From: Yponomeuta sedellus | Taxonomy: Eukaryota; Arthropoda; Insecta; Lepidoptera; Yponomeutidae | NCBI GenBank assembly: GCA_934045075.1 | Contig: OW203732.1 | Span: 18,631,889 to 18,695,888, forward strand | Length of the DNA: 64,000 bases | Direction of reading: 5' to 3' | Part shown: positions 21,700 to 30,738 of the stretch, one piece after another | Layout: each line of letters begins with the position of its first letter | Position numbering within the stretch: the stretch's first letter is position 1 | Position numbers and translations under genes: made by a program | Notes under the pieces: model-generated | The model's database searches: none | Told to the model about the DNA's origin: nothing | What the model saw: only the letters and a program-made list of their open reading frames with translations

Positions 21700-23510
21700 T
21701 TACTGTTTCTCCAAAATAGCGATTTCTAATTTAAGTTTTTTTGTCAACGGCAGATGTTCTTTTTGTCGAAGTCTTATTTCTTGGTAAAGCCGTCTCCTCT
21801 CCAAAATGGCATTTTCAAACTTCTTTTTAAAATAAGCATTTTTGTAGTTATTTGTTTTTTTTCAGACTTGCCGACATTCCAGTACGGCCTCGAGTTTCTG
21901 GAAAAACAATACCATTGTATAAAGAAGACTTTGACACATTCAACATAAGGAGAACATGTAATTAATACAAAAATATTATGTGAAATATAACCTTTTCTGT
22001 TTTTTTTCTCTGTTCTGCAGTTAATATTTTTCTTCATAGCTGTAAATAAAAAAGAAATGTTATGTATGTGATTGTGTTATCTGATTTTGTATGTATTATT
22101 AATTAAAAACCAAAATAAAAGCTACCTTTTGGTTTCTCTTTGTTGCTCGGTATGGTTTGTTCATTGTCATCAATAATTTCAATCACCACAATATTTTCGT
22201 CTTCTAAAAATTGCTCTGTTTGCTCTGCTTCCAAAGGTTGTCCCTGTGACAAGTTATCTGAAAAATCATATACTTATTGTAGTGATACAACTGAATCAGT
22301 ACGTAGGTACTTCAGTATCCAGTAGCATATTTAACACAATAAATACCAATGTACCATTAAAATATGAAGCTGCACTATCAAACGGGTTGGAAAGGGGCTC
22401 CACCTGATCTTTAATTAATTCTAAGATCTTTAAATCCTTCTCTTGAACAGAGGGAGTGAAACTGCCTCCACCAGTTTTTTTACGTTCCATCTGGAAGTCA
22501 ATAATTTTATTAAGTTATGAACATAATTAACATAGGTTTGTAAGATGTAGTTATACAACATCATACCTTATCAGATTGGTCCATGCATTTCAGCATCTTG
22601 ACATCCAGTTTCATTTCATCCTAAAAAAGAAAAGATATTAACCAACACATCAGAAATATACAATTACTCTAGCATACATTAATTATTAACGAAATTAACC
22701 GACTTTGTTAGATTCCACAGCCTCTGCTCTTTTTTCCTTCTCTTCCTCCAGCTTGCGCAGGTAATCGGCTTTCTAGGAAATATAACAAGTTACAACTTTA
22801 TTTAAATAATAAATTTTCTCTTTAACATTAAAATTATGTAGTGAGTATGTTTGAGAAATATACAAATATTAGTAAATCTTCTTTTGTGTCAATGGTTCTT
22901 AGCTAAACGATCTTGGACCAGTAAATTTACTTATCTATGTCTTGGACCAGCGACAGCCACTTTGACGGCATTTGCCTTGCGTAGGTCCTCCCACCTGCCG
23001 TGTTCGGGCACGAAAGAGGGGGGCGCCTCACTCGCCATGGGTGCGTGAATTGGGTATCTTACACCATCTGACTTACTGCTATCTACTACTCGTAAATAAA
23101 ACTTAATATTAGTTAGGTAGATAATTACATTTGATGTAGCCAGAGCCTTTCTCGCGTTTTGCTTCATATTTTCATATAAATGCTTCAGCTGCTCTGGTGT
23201 TCTGATGCCACTAGTCGAGGAGGCATTGTAGCTCTTTGTGACTTGCATCCAAGCATCTGCTTTTTCTCTGAATATCGCAGTGCCTGTAGATTTTGATTCT
23301 AAAATCTTTTTGTGCCTAAAAAGAAGAAATGTTATTTATTATACAGAGATGTAACTTACTAACCAATTAACCGGGCACTATAGATGTTAGATGTACTGTT
23401 ATGCTTATTGCTCACCGTTTAGCCAAAACCCTCAAATTTTCTTTCTCTGCCTCGGTGTAGTTCGGCCCTCTTTTCCGAGCTGCCTTTTCAGGTTGACTTG
23501 TTGAGGCCAT
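21700..23510 (-). CDS. Harbinger Myb/SANT-like DNA-binding protein
   Basis: This is the second gene of Harbinger elements, a trihelix or zeste-type protein that helps the nuclease into the nucleus and onto the ends. Eight exons with GT-AG borders and matching phases read on the minus strand: 23510-23416, 23315-23129, 22772-22704, 22620-22567, 22490-22355, 22257-22126, 22039-21992 and 21897-21848. They give 256 codons. The start MASTSQPEKAARKRGPNYTE and the later TPEQLKHLYENMKQNARKAL are the ends of a Myb_DNA-bind_5-like domain with its tryptophan at AWMQVT. A TGGGSFTP motif and an acidic stretch follow. A stop at 21850-21848 comes one base out of frame with a convincing coiled coil (FENAILERRRLYQEIRLRQK) that runs to a stop at 21700, so a second single-base frameshift is likely. 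The gene converges on the transposase, about 190 bp from its stop. Confidence 0.7.
22774..23128 (-). other. Intron 2 of the Myb-like gene, with GC-rich open stretch
   Basis: The intron is 356 bp, far longer than its neighbours. It contains a GC-rich segment (about 22955-23045) open in the frame of exon 2, with residues such as MASEAPPSFVPEHGRWEDLR. A near-repeat CTGGTCCAAGA occurs twice beside it. It could be an insertion, a captured exon or an alternative 3' end of exon 2. Confidence 0.4.
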
Positions 23511-24072
23511 GGTTCACAGTTTTGCAAAGTATTTCTTGCTTATAACACCGAAAAGTAGGCAGGTCAGGTAGGTACCTCACAGTAGGCGTGATCGTTGCAA
23601 AGACGAACCGTTTTATAAGACCGTTTTGTGTTCCGCGACGATAGGACCGTTTTACGTTTCATTATAAAGCAGTGCCAGAGACTCTAAAGCAGTGCCAGCG
23701 TTTGTTCGTCGCGAGACCAGTCCTTAGATTGTTTGACGCGGATATGTTCTTTAGTGCTATATTGATAGAGCCTAGAACGTAATGAGATCATTGCGACGTC
23801 GTCGTCGGCTCCTTGCTCGTTCCGTTCGTTTTGGTCTGTGATACAATAAAGTAATCTTTATGTCTATGAGTATACAGTCGAATATCGTGTAAAACAACTT
23901 ATTTTTTCCGATGTTTCGTGATTTCGTCTCGTTCGCACTCGTTAGACCGTCCTCTGCGCCTTGCTCGTTCGCATAATACAATGAAACCAGTTGCGAACGA
24001 GGACCGTTTCGAGGACCTGTTTTCGTTCAAGAAAAAACGGTTGCGTTTCGTCGTCGAAAAATCGGACAACGA
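23511..24072. other. Harbinger internal/subterminal region
   Basis: Upstream region of the Myb-like gene. Contains repeated words such as CAGTGCCAG (twice, 23670-23700) and CCTTGCTCGTTCSG (23811 and 23960), which may be transposase-binding repeats. I see no gene; a short + frame at 23918-24115 is not supported. Confidence 0.35.
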
Positions 24073-24087
24073 CCCACTCCTACCTCA
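24073..24087. repeat. LINE 1 target-site duplication, left copy
   Basis: The 15-mer CCCACTCCTACCTCA is identical to 29534-29548 and brackets the LINE. Confidence 0.65.
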
Positions 24088-24283
24088 ATCAATTCTTATT
24101 TTATGGCTACCCTAGGATTCTGCCAATGTCGAGTTTTGGAGATGGCATCTTTTTTTTTTTTTAAAGAACTGTTTTTTTTTAACCAGTGATGTCGGTGGTT
24201 GAGATACCTAGAACAAAACAGCACAAAATAGATATAAATAAGTCGCATATCTGTTAATATATTACAATGTAAACAAACTGTTT

Positions 24284-27200
24284 TTATAATCTTATATTGT
24301 TATTTTTTATAAAGTTACATAAAATATTAATAAATGGTGTAAACACTAAAGGTAACACAGAACGAAAGTTAGTTGGGAGAGGGAAGTTTGAAGGTAGATA
24401 ATTATAAAGTGAAGAAGACAGTTTTGGACAGTTGAAAAAGATATGGTCCAGTGAGCCCTCGTCAAGACCACACTCACATAAGGAGTGGTCCCTCGCCCGT
24501 ATTTTCGCAAGGAAAACAGGGGTGCAAGCATGACCCAAACGAAGCCGACAAATTGTGGATGTGACTTTTCTATCAGCAACACGGTACTGGAAAAACCATG
24601 GCCTGGCGGGAATTTCAGGTTGTATATTTCCATATTGGGAACCTTTGATGCTGAGAGAAGATTTCCACTGGGTATTCCATGAATTATTTAGGTCTTTCAT
24701 AGCTGTTGTGCGAAGATCATGTGGGTAGATGTGAGAATGAGAGTCTGAGCCAGATTGAACGGCATTTTTAGCGCATGTGTCTACAAATTCGTTACCTTGT
24801 ATCCCAGTATGACCCGGAATCCAGGCAAGTACAATTTCTATGTTTTGCTGATCACACAAGTAAAGAGCTTCCCTAATTTTAAAGATAATAGGAAATTTAT
24901 TTTTTGATCGAAATGGGTTGGCAAGAATCGATTGTAAACAGCTGAGAGAGTCGGAAAATATGATGGCTTTTTGGAATGAGTTTTTATGTGCCTGAACAAA
25001 TAAGATGGCTTCCAAAATTGCCACGGCTTCTCCTGTGAAAACAGATGAGGATGGAGGGCACTTGTAACTGAGTATAACGTTGAATTTTGGAATCCAGATA
25101 GCTGCTCCGACGCAACCATCGTCTGTCAATTTGGATGCATCGCAGAACATGGGAACCCACTCTGACCAGTGTTGTGCCATCTTTTCCTTAAACCTACTAT
25201 CAGCTTCTGGAGAATGTTTGCTAATATCAAAAGAGAGAAGGATTTTGGGTGAGAAAATAAGGGCATCAAAATCTATAGAGAAAAGAGGATGTGTTTCGGA
25301 TTGGAGTATAGGGGCTTCAAGGCTGCTGAATTTTAAATAACTTTTAACCAAGCAAGGTAGATCCTTATGTGTCCAGTAGCCAGATGAGGAAGTGAATCTA
25401 GATAGAGAAGCAAGTGTTTTGAAAAGAGGGTGGTCTAAAAATTGCACAACGTTGCAGAAAAATCTGTCAGATAGATATTGGCGGCGAAGTCTAAGGGGAG
25501 GGTCCAAACACTCTACCTGCAAAGCATTTACAGGAGAGGACTTCATGGCTCCGAGTATAATACGCAAACATTTATATTGGACCTTATCTAATTTTTTGAG
25601 AGCCAATTTACTACATGGTTCCAGAAGAAACGAACCATAATCAAAATGGCTACGTATGATTGCGTTGTACACTAATTTAAGGGCATAGGGGTGAGCACCC
25701 CACCATACACCTGCTAAACAACGAAGAGTGTTCAAGCCCTTGTCACATTTTTTTATTATATAATTAAGGTGAGGAATGCCTGTCATTTTTGAGTCTAAAA
25801 TTACTCCCAAAAACTTCACTTCTTTTTCAACTGGTATAGGTTGACCGTTTATTAAAATATTAATGTCGGGAACATTTCTTTTTCTAGAGAAGGCCACTAC
25901 GCTGCTCTTCTGAACTGAAAGGTGGAGGCCGTGGTTGGAAAGCCAGTCGTCGAGATAAAGCATCGCAGAGTTAAGACGGTCTGAGGCTTCTTCAAAATCT
26001 TTCGAAGGAAAATATAAAGCCACATCATCAGCATATTGCAGAATACTACAAAACGAAGTTACCGACTGTTCCAGGTCATATGTGTACAAACTATACAAAA
26101 GCGGACTGAGTACTGATCCTTGCGGAAGACCCTTCCAGACCAATCTAGGGGGTAAAAAACCTTCGTAGTCACGTATGAGGATGGTTCTGGACATCAATAA
26201 GCTGCATATAAAGTTAACTATCCTCACTGGGATACTCAGCAGTAACAATTTGTTTCTGAGCACTGGAAGTAGAACATTGTCATATGCAGCAGTGATATCG
26301 AGGAAGACCCCTACCACAGATTCATTTTTTGAGAAGGCTAATCGGATCTCTGAAGTGAGTATACTTAGACTGTCCATTGTGCTTGAGCCCTTTCTGAAGC
26401 CGTACTGGGAACTAGCCAAGAGTCCCCTCCTCTCCACTAGCCATTCGAGTCGATTCTTAATAAGATGTTCCATGACTTTCGCCAGTGTAGAAGAGAGGGC
26501 AATGGGACGGTAACTGGAGGGATCGTTAGGTTTTTTACCCGGTTTTAAAATAGGGACCACTATTTGTGTCTTCCAGATTTCTGGGGGGGACCCTAGAATA
26601 AAAAAGTTATTAATCAGATCCAAGAAGTATTGTTTTGTAACATTGCTTGACTGTTTTAGGAAGGAATATGGTATTCCATCCACTCCAGGAGAAGAGTCAA
26701 CAAGCGAATCCAAAGCGCAAGATAACTCAGCGAAAGAAAAAACTTCATCCATCCTGTGCAACCTAATAGTCGAACAAGGATGGAGGAAGCAATCTCTCGC
26801 AGGCGCTGTCGGTGGGGCCAATATCTTAGCAAAACCTTCAAGCCATGTGGAAGGATCGTTGGAATCTATATTGGGAATATTCAGAGAACCACGAAATCTT
26901 CTGATACCCTTCCAGACTAAGGCTGATGGAGTCCTAGGAGAAAGATTTTCGCAGAAACTAACCCAACCCTGCTTCTTCTTTTCGGCTAAGAGCCTTTTAG
27001 TTTCAGCAGCAATTTTTTGGTAGTTCATAAAATTTTGGTCGGTCATAGCTCTGTTATATAATTTCTCTGCTTCCTTTCTTCTTTTAACTGAGTTAGTGCA
27101 ATCACAGTCCCACCACGGAGGCGAGGACAAGTTTCTTCTGGGAGTCTTTTTTAAAGGGAAACTGGATTTAGCTGATATGACAAGGGCCTCAACAAAACTG

Positions 27201-27988
27201 TTGTATGAAGTAAGAGCATTTTCTGAGGAGATAGAGGGAAGTAACATAGTCCTTTGTTCTGTCAGTGAAGAGAACTTGTCCCAGTCGGCGTTAGTGAGAT
27301 TATACTTGAGAAGGGGTGAGTATGTTCGCACTGGGATACATTTGGAAGGAAAAGAAACTAAAGACGGGAAGTGGTCGCTGCCGTATGTAGAAGGTAAGAC
27401 TTGCCAAGTTAAGGCAGAAGCCAGAGATGAGGAGCAGAGTGAAAGGTCAACGGCTGAACGTGGATCTTGGTTGGGAAAGACCCTATGAGTAGGAGAGCCG
27501 TCGTTCAGTACACATAGGTTGTAGTGATCCATGAGATCCAAAAGATCGTAGGACACAGAGTCATTTTTGTGACAACCCCAAAGGTTATTATGGCAATTAA
27601 GATCGCCCATTATAACTAGGGGACCTGGGATAGATGATAGAATAGAATCAATTTCTTGAATTATAGAAGTAGAGGGGTGAGGGATATAAAGAGATATGAA
27701 GGAGGTATCAAGACACCTAACTGCAACTAAGTTAAAATTATCATTGTGGGGAGGAATGTTAAGTTTGGAAAAAGTTATATTTTTTTTAATTAGTAATGCA
27801 GCACCTGCATACCCATCATCTCGGTCGTCCCGGAAGCATGCAAAACCTGAAATCCTGAATTGAGATTCCGGCTTAAGCCACATTTCCGAAACAGCCAATA
27901 TGACGGGTTTATATTTATTAATCAAGTGCATTAAATCAGCTTTTTTATTGTTAATGCTATGACAGTTCCATTGTATTAATTCGATCAT
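24284..27988 (-). CDS. LINE 1 ORF2: endonuclease / reverse transcriptase / RNase H
   Basis: The enzyme nicks the target, primes cDNA synthesis on it and removes RNA. I choose the ATG at 27988 (MIELIQWNCHS), since the endonuclease N-terminal motif starts there and element 2 has the same layout. An open frame extends to an ATG at 28060. Domains in order: apurinic-type endonuclease with QWNCHS, a conserved Glu in SEMWLKP, GDLNCHN and GSDHFP; reverse transcriptase with DGIPYSF, SYRPIALSS, FRKGSSTMDS, FLDITAAYDNV, GLPQGSVLSP and YADD near residue 650; RNase H with the Asp of CDASK, a Glu in FTGEAVAI, SDSLS and GHTGIQGNEFVD; then a cysteine-rich tail (CECGLDEGSLDHIFFNCP). There is no stop or frameshift across about 1230 codons, so the copy may be competent. 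It overlaps ORF1 by 32 nt. Confidence 0.9.
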   Translation of the reverse strand: MIELIQWNCHSINNKKADLMHLINKYKPVILAVSEMWLKPESQFRISGFACFRDDRDDGYAGAALLIKKNITFSKLNIPPHNDNFNLVAVRCLDTSFISLYIPHPSTSIIQEIDSILSSIPGPLVIMGDLNCHNNLWGCHKNDSVSYDLLDLMDHYNLCVLNDGSPTHRVFPNQDPRSAVDLSLCSSSLASALTWQVLPSTYGSDHFPSLVSFPSKCIPVRTYSPLLKYNLTNADWDKFSSLTEQRTMLLPSISSENALTSYNSFVEALVISAKSSFPLKKTPRRNLSSPPWWDCDCTNSVKRRKEAEKLYNRAMTDQNFMNYQKIAAETKRLLAEKKKQGWVSFCENLSPRTPSALVWKGIRRFRGSLNIPNIDSNDPSTWLEGFAKILAPPTAPARDCFLHPCSTIRLHRMDEVFSFAELSCALDSLVDSSPGVDGIPYSFLKQSSNVTKQYFLDLINNFFILGSPPEIWKTQIVVPILKPGKKPNDPSSYRPIALSSTLAKVMEHLIKNRLEWLVERRGLLASSQYGFRKGSSTMDSLSILTSEIRLAFSKNESVVGVFLDITAAYDNVLLPVLRNKLLLLSIPVRIVNFICSLLMSRTILIRDYEGFLPPRLVWKGLPQGSVLSPLLYSLYTYDLEQSVTSFCSILQYADDVALYFPSKDFEEASDRLNSAMLYLDDWLSNHGLHLSVQKSSVVAFSRKRNVPDINILINGQPIPVEKEVKFLGVILDSKMTGIPHLNYIIKKCDKGLNTLRCLAGVWWGAHPYALKLVYNAIIRSHFDYGSFLLEPCSKLALKKLDKVQYKCLRIILGAMKSSPVNALQVECLDPPLRLRRQYLSDRFFCNVVQFLDHPLFKTLASLSRFTSSSGYWTHKDLPCLVKSYLKFSSLEAPILQSETHPLFSIDFDALIFSPKILLSFDISKHSPEADSRFKEKMAQHWSEWVPMFCDASKLTDDGCVGAAIWIPKFNVILSYKCPPSSSVFTGEAVAILEAILFVQAHKNSFQKAIIFSDSLSCLQSILANPFRSKNKFPIIFKIREALYLCDQQNIEIVLAWIPGHTGIQGNEFVDTCAKNAVQSGSDSHSHIYPHDLRTTAMKDLNNSWNTQWKSSLSIKGSQYGNIQPEIPARPWFFQYRVADRKVTSTICRLRLGHACTPVFLAKIRARDHSLCECGLDEGSLDHIFFNCPKLSSSLYNYLPSNFPLPTNFRSVLPLVFTPFINILCNFIKNNNIRL

Positions 27989-29396
27989 TTTTATTATTAA
28001 ATATTTCAGCGACTTGCGAAAGTTTTTGAGCAACGTTGGGCGGTAATGGGCAATCATCATATTTAAGTAAAATGTTCAGAAGGAGGGACATTAGAATGTC
28101 CAGGAGATTTTCATTTTTGGCAGATGAGTCGTCATTATTAAGAGCACACCCATTGCCAAGGGAAGGGGCTGGGGAGCTAGTTATGGAGTGGTGAGCTTGT
28201 CTATCATAGCCGCCTACAGCTGCAGGGGCTTTGGGGCTACGTGGGATTTGTACGGTTTTCCTAAATGATGTTTCATGGAGAGTAGAAGGGGAACCAGAGA
28301 GAGGGGAAGAAGATGTTACATATTTGTCTGCCGTTGACACATCCGCAAATGATCTGCGAGTAGGAGGAAACCTAGCTGAGGCCTCCCTGAATGAGATAGC
28401 TTCCTGGGACATAATCATCTTTATGTTTTTTTGGCGTGCCTGTTCAGGACATTTATCATCTATAGCTGTGTGGTTGCCAGAACAATGAAGGCAGAGAGGT
28501 GTTTTATCACAATTGTCACCATCATGTGGTTGGGCGCACCGAGAGCAACGCGGTTTGGATCTGCATTGGCTCTTGATGTGACCAAAGCGACAGCAGTTTC
28601 TGCATTGAATTGTGGGGAAGATGTATGGATCTACCTTAATTGAGTTGTAAAAGCAGTAAACATGCGGTGGGAGAACCTGTCCTGAAAATGTCAACACTAC
28701 CGTCTGGGTGGGTATCCAAGTTGAAGACCCATCCTGATGTATTTTTCTGTTTATACGTCGAGCTTTAATGATCGGGCCACACCCATGTGGGAGTTCCACT
28801 GCCTCTACCAATTCCTGCATGGACCACTCACAGGGAATGTGTCTGACAACACCAATACGTGTGACATTGTATGTAGGGATTGATGCCAGATATCTGCCAC
28901 CTGCCAGAGCTGGGTGTACCAGAAAGCGATTTGCGTCATCTGAACTCTTAAACTCAACTGAAATTCGGTTCCTGCCAACACTTTTTACTCCATCGAGAAC
29001 TACATTTGTGACTTTATTGTAGGATAAGAATTGACCGAATTTAATTGGTCTGATTGATGTACCGGATTTTGGGTCTGACTCTTCCACCGCCACATGAACT
29101 ATGAAAGGACCTAGGTCAGCTGGACCATACTTCTTCATCTGTGTAAACACAGGGTTGACATAAAGAGAGGTATTTGTTGACGAGTCCTTGTCATATTGAG
29201 TCTGGCTGGCAGATGTATCTATTACAGTCTTTTTGGTTGAAATTGGGGTACCAACATCCTCTTGGCTCAATCCACGTTTACGGGAAATTCCAATGTATGA
29301 TAATGAATCCATGGACTGAGAGAAAAGAGGAGGAGAGGAGTTTAAGTTAGCATTGCAGGAACCGCCGCCCGGGTCGGGCGGCTCCCTAGAACCCAT
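27957..29396 (-). CDS. LINE 1 ORF1: RNA-binding Gag-like protein, three CCHC knuckles
   Basis: ORF1 proteins of I-type LINEs coat the element RNA. The frame opens at a GTG (29411), but the first ATG is at 29396 and gives MGSREPPDPGG, matching the MEEPPDPGG start in element 2. A conserved middle segment (GVVRHIPCEWSMQELVEAVE) resembles an RRM-like fold preceding the zinc fingers. About residues 265-316 carry three CCHC knuckles: C-x2-C-x4-H-x4-C, C-x2-C-x3-H-x4-C and C-x2-C-x3-H-x6-C. The C-terminal part is proline- and serine-rich and ends DRINTMELS. No interruption is seen. Confidence 0.88.
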   Translation of the reverse strand: MGSREPPDPGGGSCNANLNSSPPLFSQSMDSLSYIGISRKRGLSQEDVGTPISTKKTVIDTSASQTQYDKDSSTNTSLYVNPVFTQMKKYGPADLGPFIVHVAVEESDPKSGTSIRPIKFGQFLSYNKVTNVVLDGVKSVGRNRISVEFKSSDDANRFLVHPALAGGRYLASIPTYNVTRIGVVRHIPCEWSMQELVEAVELPHGCGPIIKARRINRKIHQDGSSTWIPTQTVVLTFSGQVLPPHVYCFYNSIKVDPYIFPTIQCRNCCRFGHIKSQCRSKPRCSRCAQPHDGDNCDKTPLCLHCSGNHTAIDDKCPEQARQKNIKMIMSQEAISFREASARFPPTRRSFADVSTADKYVTSSSPLSGSPSTLHETSFRKTVQIPRSPKAPAAVGGYDRQAHHSITSSPAPSLGNGCALNNDDSSAKNENLLDILMSLLLNILLKYDDCPLPPNVAQKLSQVAEIFNNKNDRINTMELS

Positions 29397-29409
29397 GCAA
29401 ACAGCACAC

Positions 29410-29416
29410 ACTTACC
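29410..29416 (-). promoter_or_regulatory. GGTAAGT in the 5' UTR of LINE 1
   Basis: A perfect splice-donor-like heptamer lies 13 nt before the ORF1 ATG. The same heptamer is at 30706-30712 in the 5' UTR of element 2. Function unknown. Confidence 0.3.
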
Positions 29417-29533
29417 GGTACGGCACAAATACCACCACCAAGTTGTCGAGGAGGCTCAACAAACCAGGAAAACGTAAAATAATTTGGAAGAATTCGTAAC
29501 ACGTGCGATAACCAATACCACAACGAGCAGAAT

Positions 29534-29548
29534 CCCACTCCTACCTCA
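29534..29548. repeat. LINE 1 target-site duplication, right copy
   Basis: Identical 15-mer to 24073-24087. Confidence 0.65.
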
Positions 29549-29948
29549 CAGAACAGAACAGGAAACGTAGTGGTTTTTTTTGACATTGACAGTTACAGGA
29601 AGCGCGAATATTCTACCGGTGGCCAATTTGCAAACTATTACTAAATTAGCTTTTAAGTGGTCCTCGTAAAAGTCATTTTACTGATACATGCTCAGTGGCG
29701 CCACATCTAAATTAACGATTAACGACGGTTATAAGACTGCCGTTCATTTCATTCATTCAAGTGAAACAATTTCTATTCTGTGTACCGATTAATTTTATTT
29801 TTATACCGGGGAACACTTAATCGTCACTTAAAGATAAGCAAAAACATTTCGAGCAATAGCTTTTTATTTAATCACGAGATTACCTAATCTTGAGATTAGG
29901 TCCCAATTAGCTAACGGAAACTTAGCGGCATTTTCGTGCAACTCAGCA
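29549..29948. other. Right end of the Harbinger transposon
   Basis: About 400 bp without open frames, ending in TTTTCGTGCAACTCAGCA followed by TGA. It includes a small palindrome, TAATCTTGAGATTA, at about 29885. Confidence 0.45.
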
Positions 29949-30248
29949 TGAATCCCACATTATAACCATTTTATGGCCCCGAGATTGTGGCTCTACAAGA
30001 TACTCGTAGATTGACATCATGTACAGAAAGTCCCTTTTAATTTATCTTTTTATCAAACTTCTTCTATTGTTGGTCGCAATAAATGAATTTTTACTTCACT
30101 TTATATTGATGCCTCAGTGTTGTAGTACTAAGCGTCTGTTTGCCGGACAGACAGGCAGAATGCCGGACGGATATAGTTAGATTCTAAGGATTTCTTGTTG
30201 ACTACGAAATCCCAAAAATGGGTCGTCCTCAATATTTTCAATATTCAC
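29949..30248. other. Intergenic, nothing recognised
   Basis: No gene or repeat family identified. Confidence 0.3.
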
Positions 30249-30412
30249 GATGAAACCTGAGGAAACCTACTGAGTCTCTGGAGTGTTTAAATACCTCGGC
30301 GCTTGAAATTGCCAATCGGCGGTGGGCACGCGTAATAAGTAAGCCCTTACTCTCCCACTGAGAGAAGGCCCTGCGGTGGAATGTTTATGGGCTACATGAA
30401 AAAAAATCTCAG
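30249..30412 (+). mobile_element. SINE-1 family, 3' half
   Basis: Carries AAATACCTCGGCGCTTGAAA, TTGCCAATCGGCGGTGGGCA, CACTGAGAGAAGGCCCTGCG and GTTTATGGGCTACATG with an A-run at the end. Truncated at its 5' side. Confidence 0.6.
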
Positions 30413-30525
30413 GGAAAATTAGTAGAAACGTTTGTTATGACAAAATAATAAAATTATATTCTTTTTAATGCACTAACCCGTGCTCAAGACAATTTAAAAA
30501 AAAAAATTCCTCTAAATAGGTTTTT

Positions 30526-30539
30526 AAAATTGTCCTTAG
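30526..30539. repeat. LINE 2 target-site duplication, left copy
   Basis: AAAATTGTCCTTAG is repeated at 36275-36288 after the poly-A tail (four of the A residues are shared with the tail). Confidence 0.8.
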
Positions 30540-30705
30540 AGAGTATGGGAGCGCGGGAAACGTTTAAATTGGGCGGGCGTATTTTTTTGTTAGAGGATTT
30601 CAAAATTGTTTTATAATAGGATTTTAAGATCAGTTCTGTATATTTGATGTAATATATCGTAGATTAGAGTTTATTTTATAGTTTTTGTATATATTCTTCA
30701 TATCT

Positions 30706-30712
30706 GGTAAGT
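30706..30712 (+). promoter_or_regulatory. GGTAAGT in the 5' UTR of LINE 2
   Basis: Donor-like heptamer 26 nt before the ORF1 ATG, shared with element 1. Confidence 0.3.
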
Positions 30713-30738
30713 TTTCATTGTTCTTTTCGTCTGGGCTC

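Larger units (their letters stand above)
24088..29533 (-). mobile_element. Full-length I-clade LINE (element 1)
   Basis: About 5.45 kb with open ORF1 and ORF2, a short 5' UTR (29533-29397) and a 3' UTR (24283-24088). ORF2 has endonuclease, reverse transcriptase and RNase H, the layout of the I group. The 3' UTR holds two A-runs (at 24172-24180 and 24150-24162 on the complement) and beyond them ACTCGACATTGGC, which matches ACTTGACACTGGC near the 3' end of element 2. That match supports the boundary set by the 15-bp duplication. The element sits inside the Harbinger transposon, so it is the younger insertion. Confidence 0.75.
19711..29948. mobile_element. PIF/Harbinger DNA transposon with a nested LINE
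   Basis: Candidate ends are TGCTGAGTTGTTCGAAAC (19711-19728) and, inverted at 29931-29948, TGCTGAGTTGCACGAAAA. The trinucleotide TGA lies directly outside both ends, matching the 3-bp target duplication usual for this superfamily. Inside are the two genes expected, a DDE nuclease on + and a Myb/SANT-like gene on -, pointing at each other. Removing the LINE at 24088-29533 and one copy of its duplication leaves about 4.8 kb, a normal autonomous size. The terminal repeats are short and imperfect, so the exact boundaries are less certain than the gene identities. Confidence 0.55.

Noticed and set aside
22931..23248. A single-exon 105-codon protein on the minus strand
   Set aside because: Its first part is exon 2 of the Myb-like gene; a GT donor at 23128 and a phase-matched exon at 22772 fit better.
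24150..24162. This A-run as the 3' end of LINE 1
   Set aside because: No target duplication fits it, and a motif conserved with LINE 2 lies beyond it.
24346..27488. Many + and - frames inside LINE 1
   Set aside because: They are shadows of ORF2, whose motifs are all in one frame.
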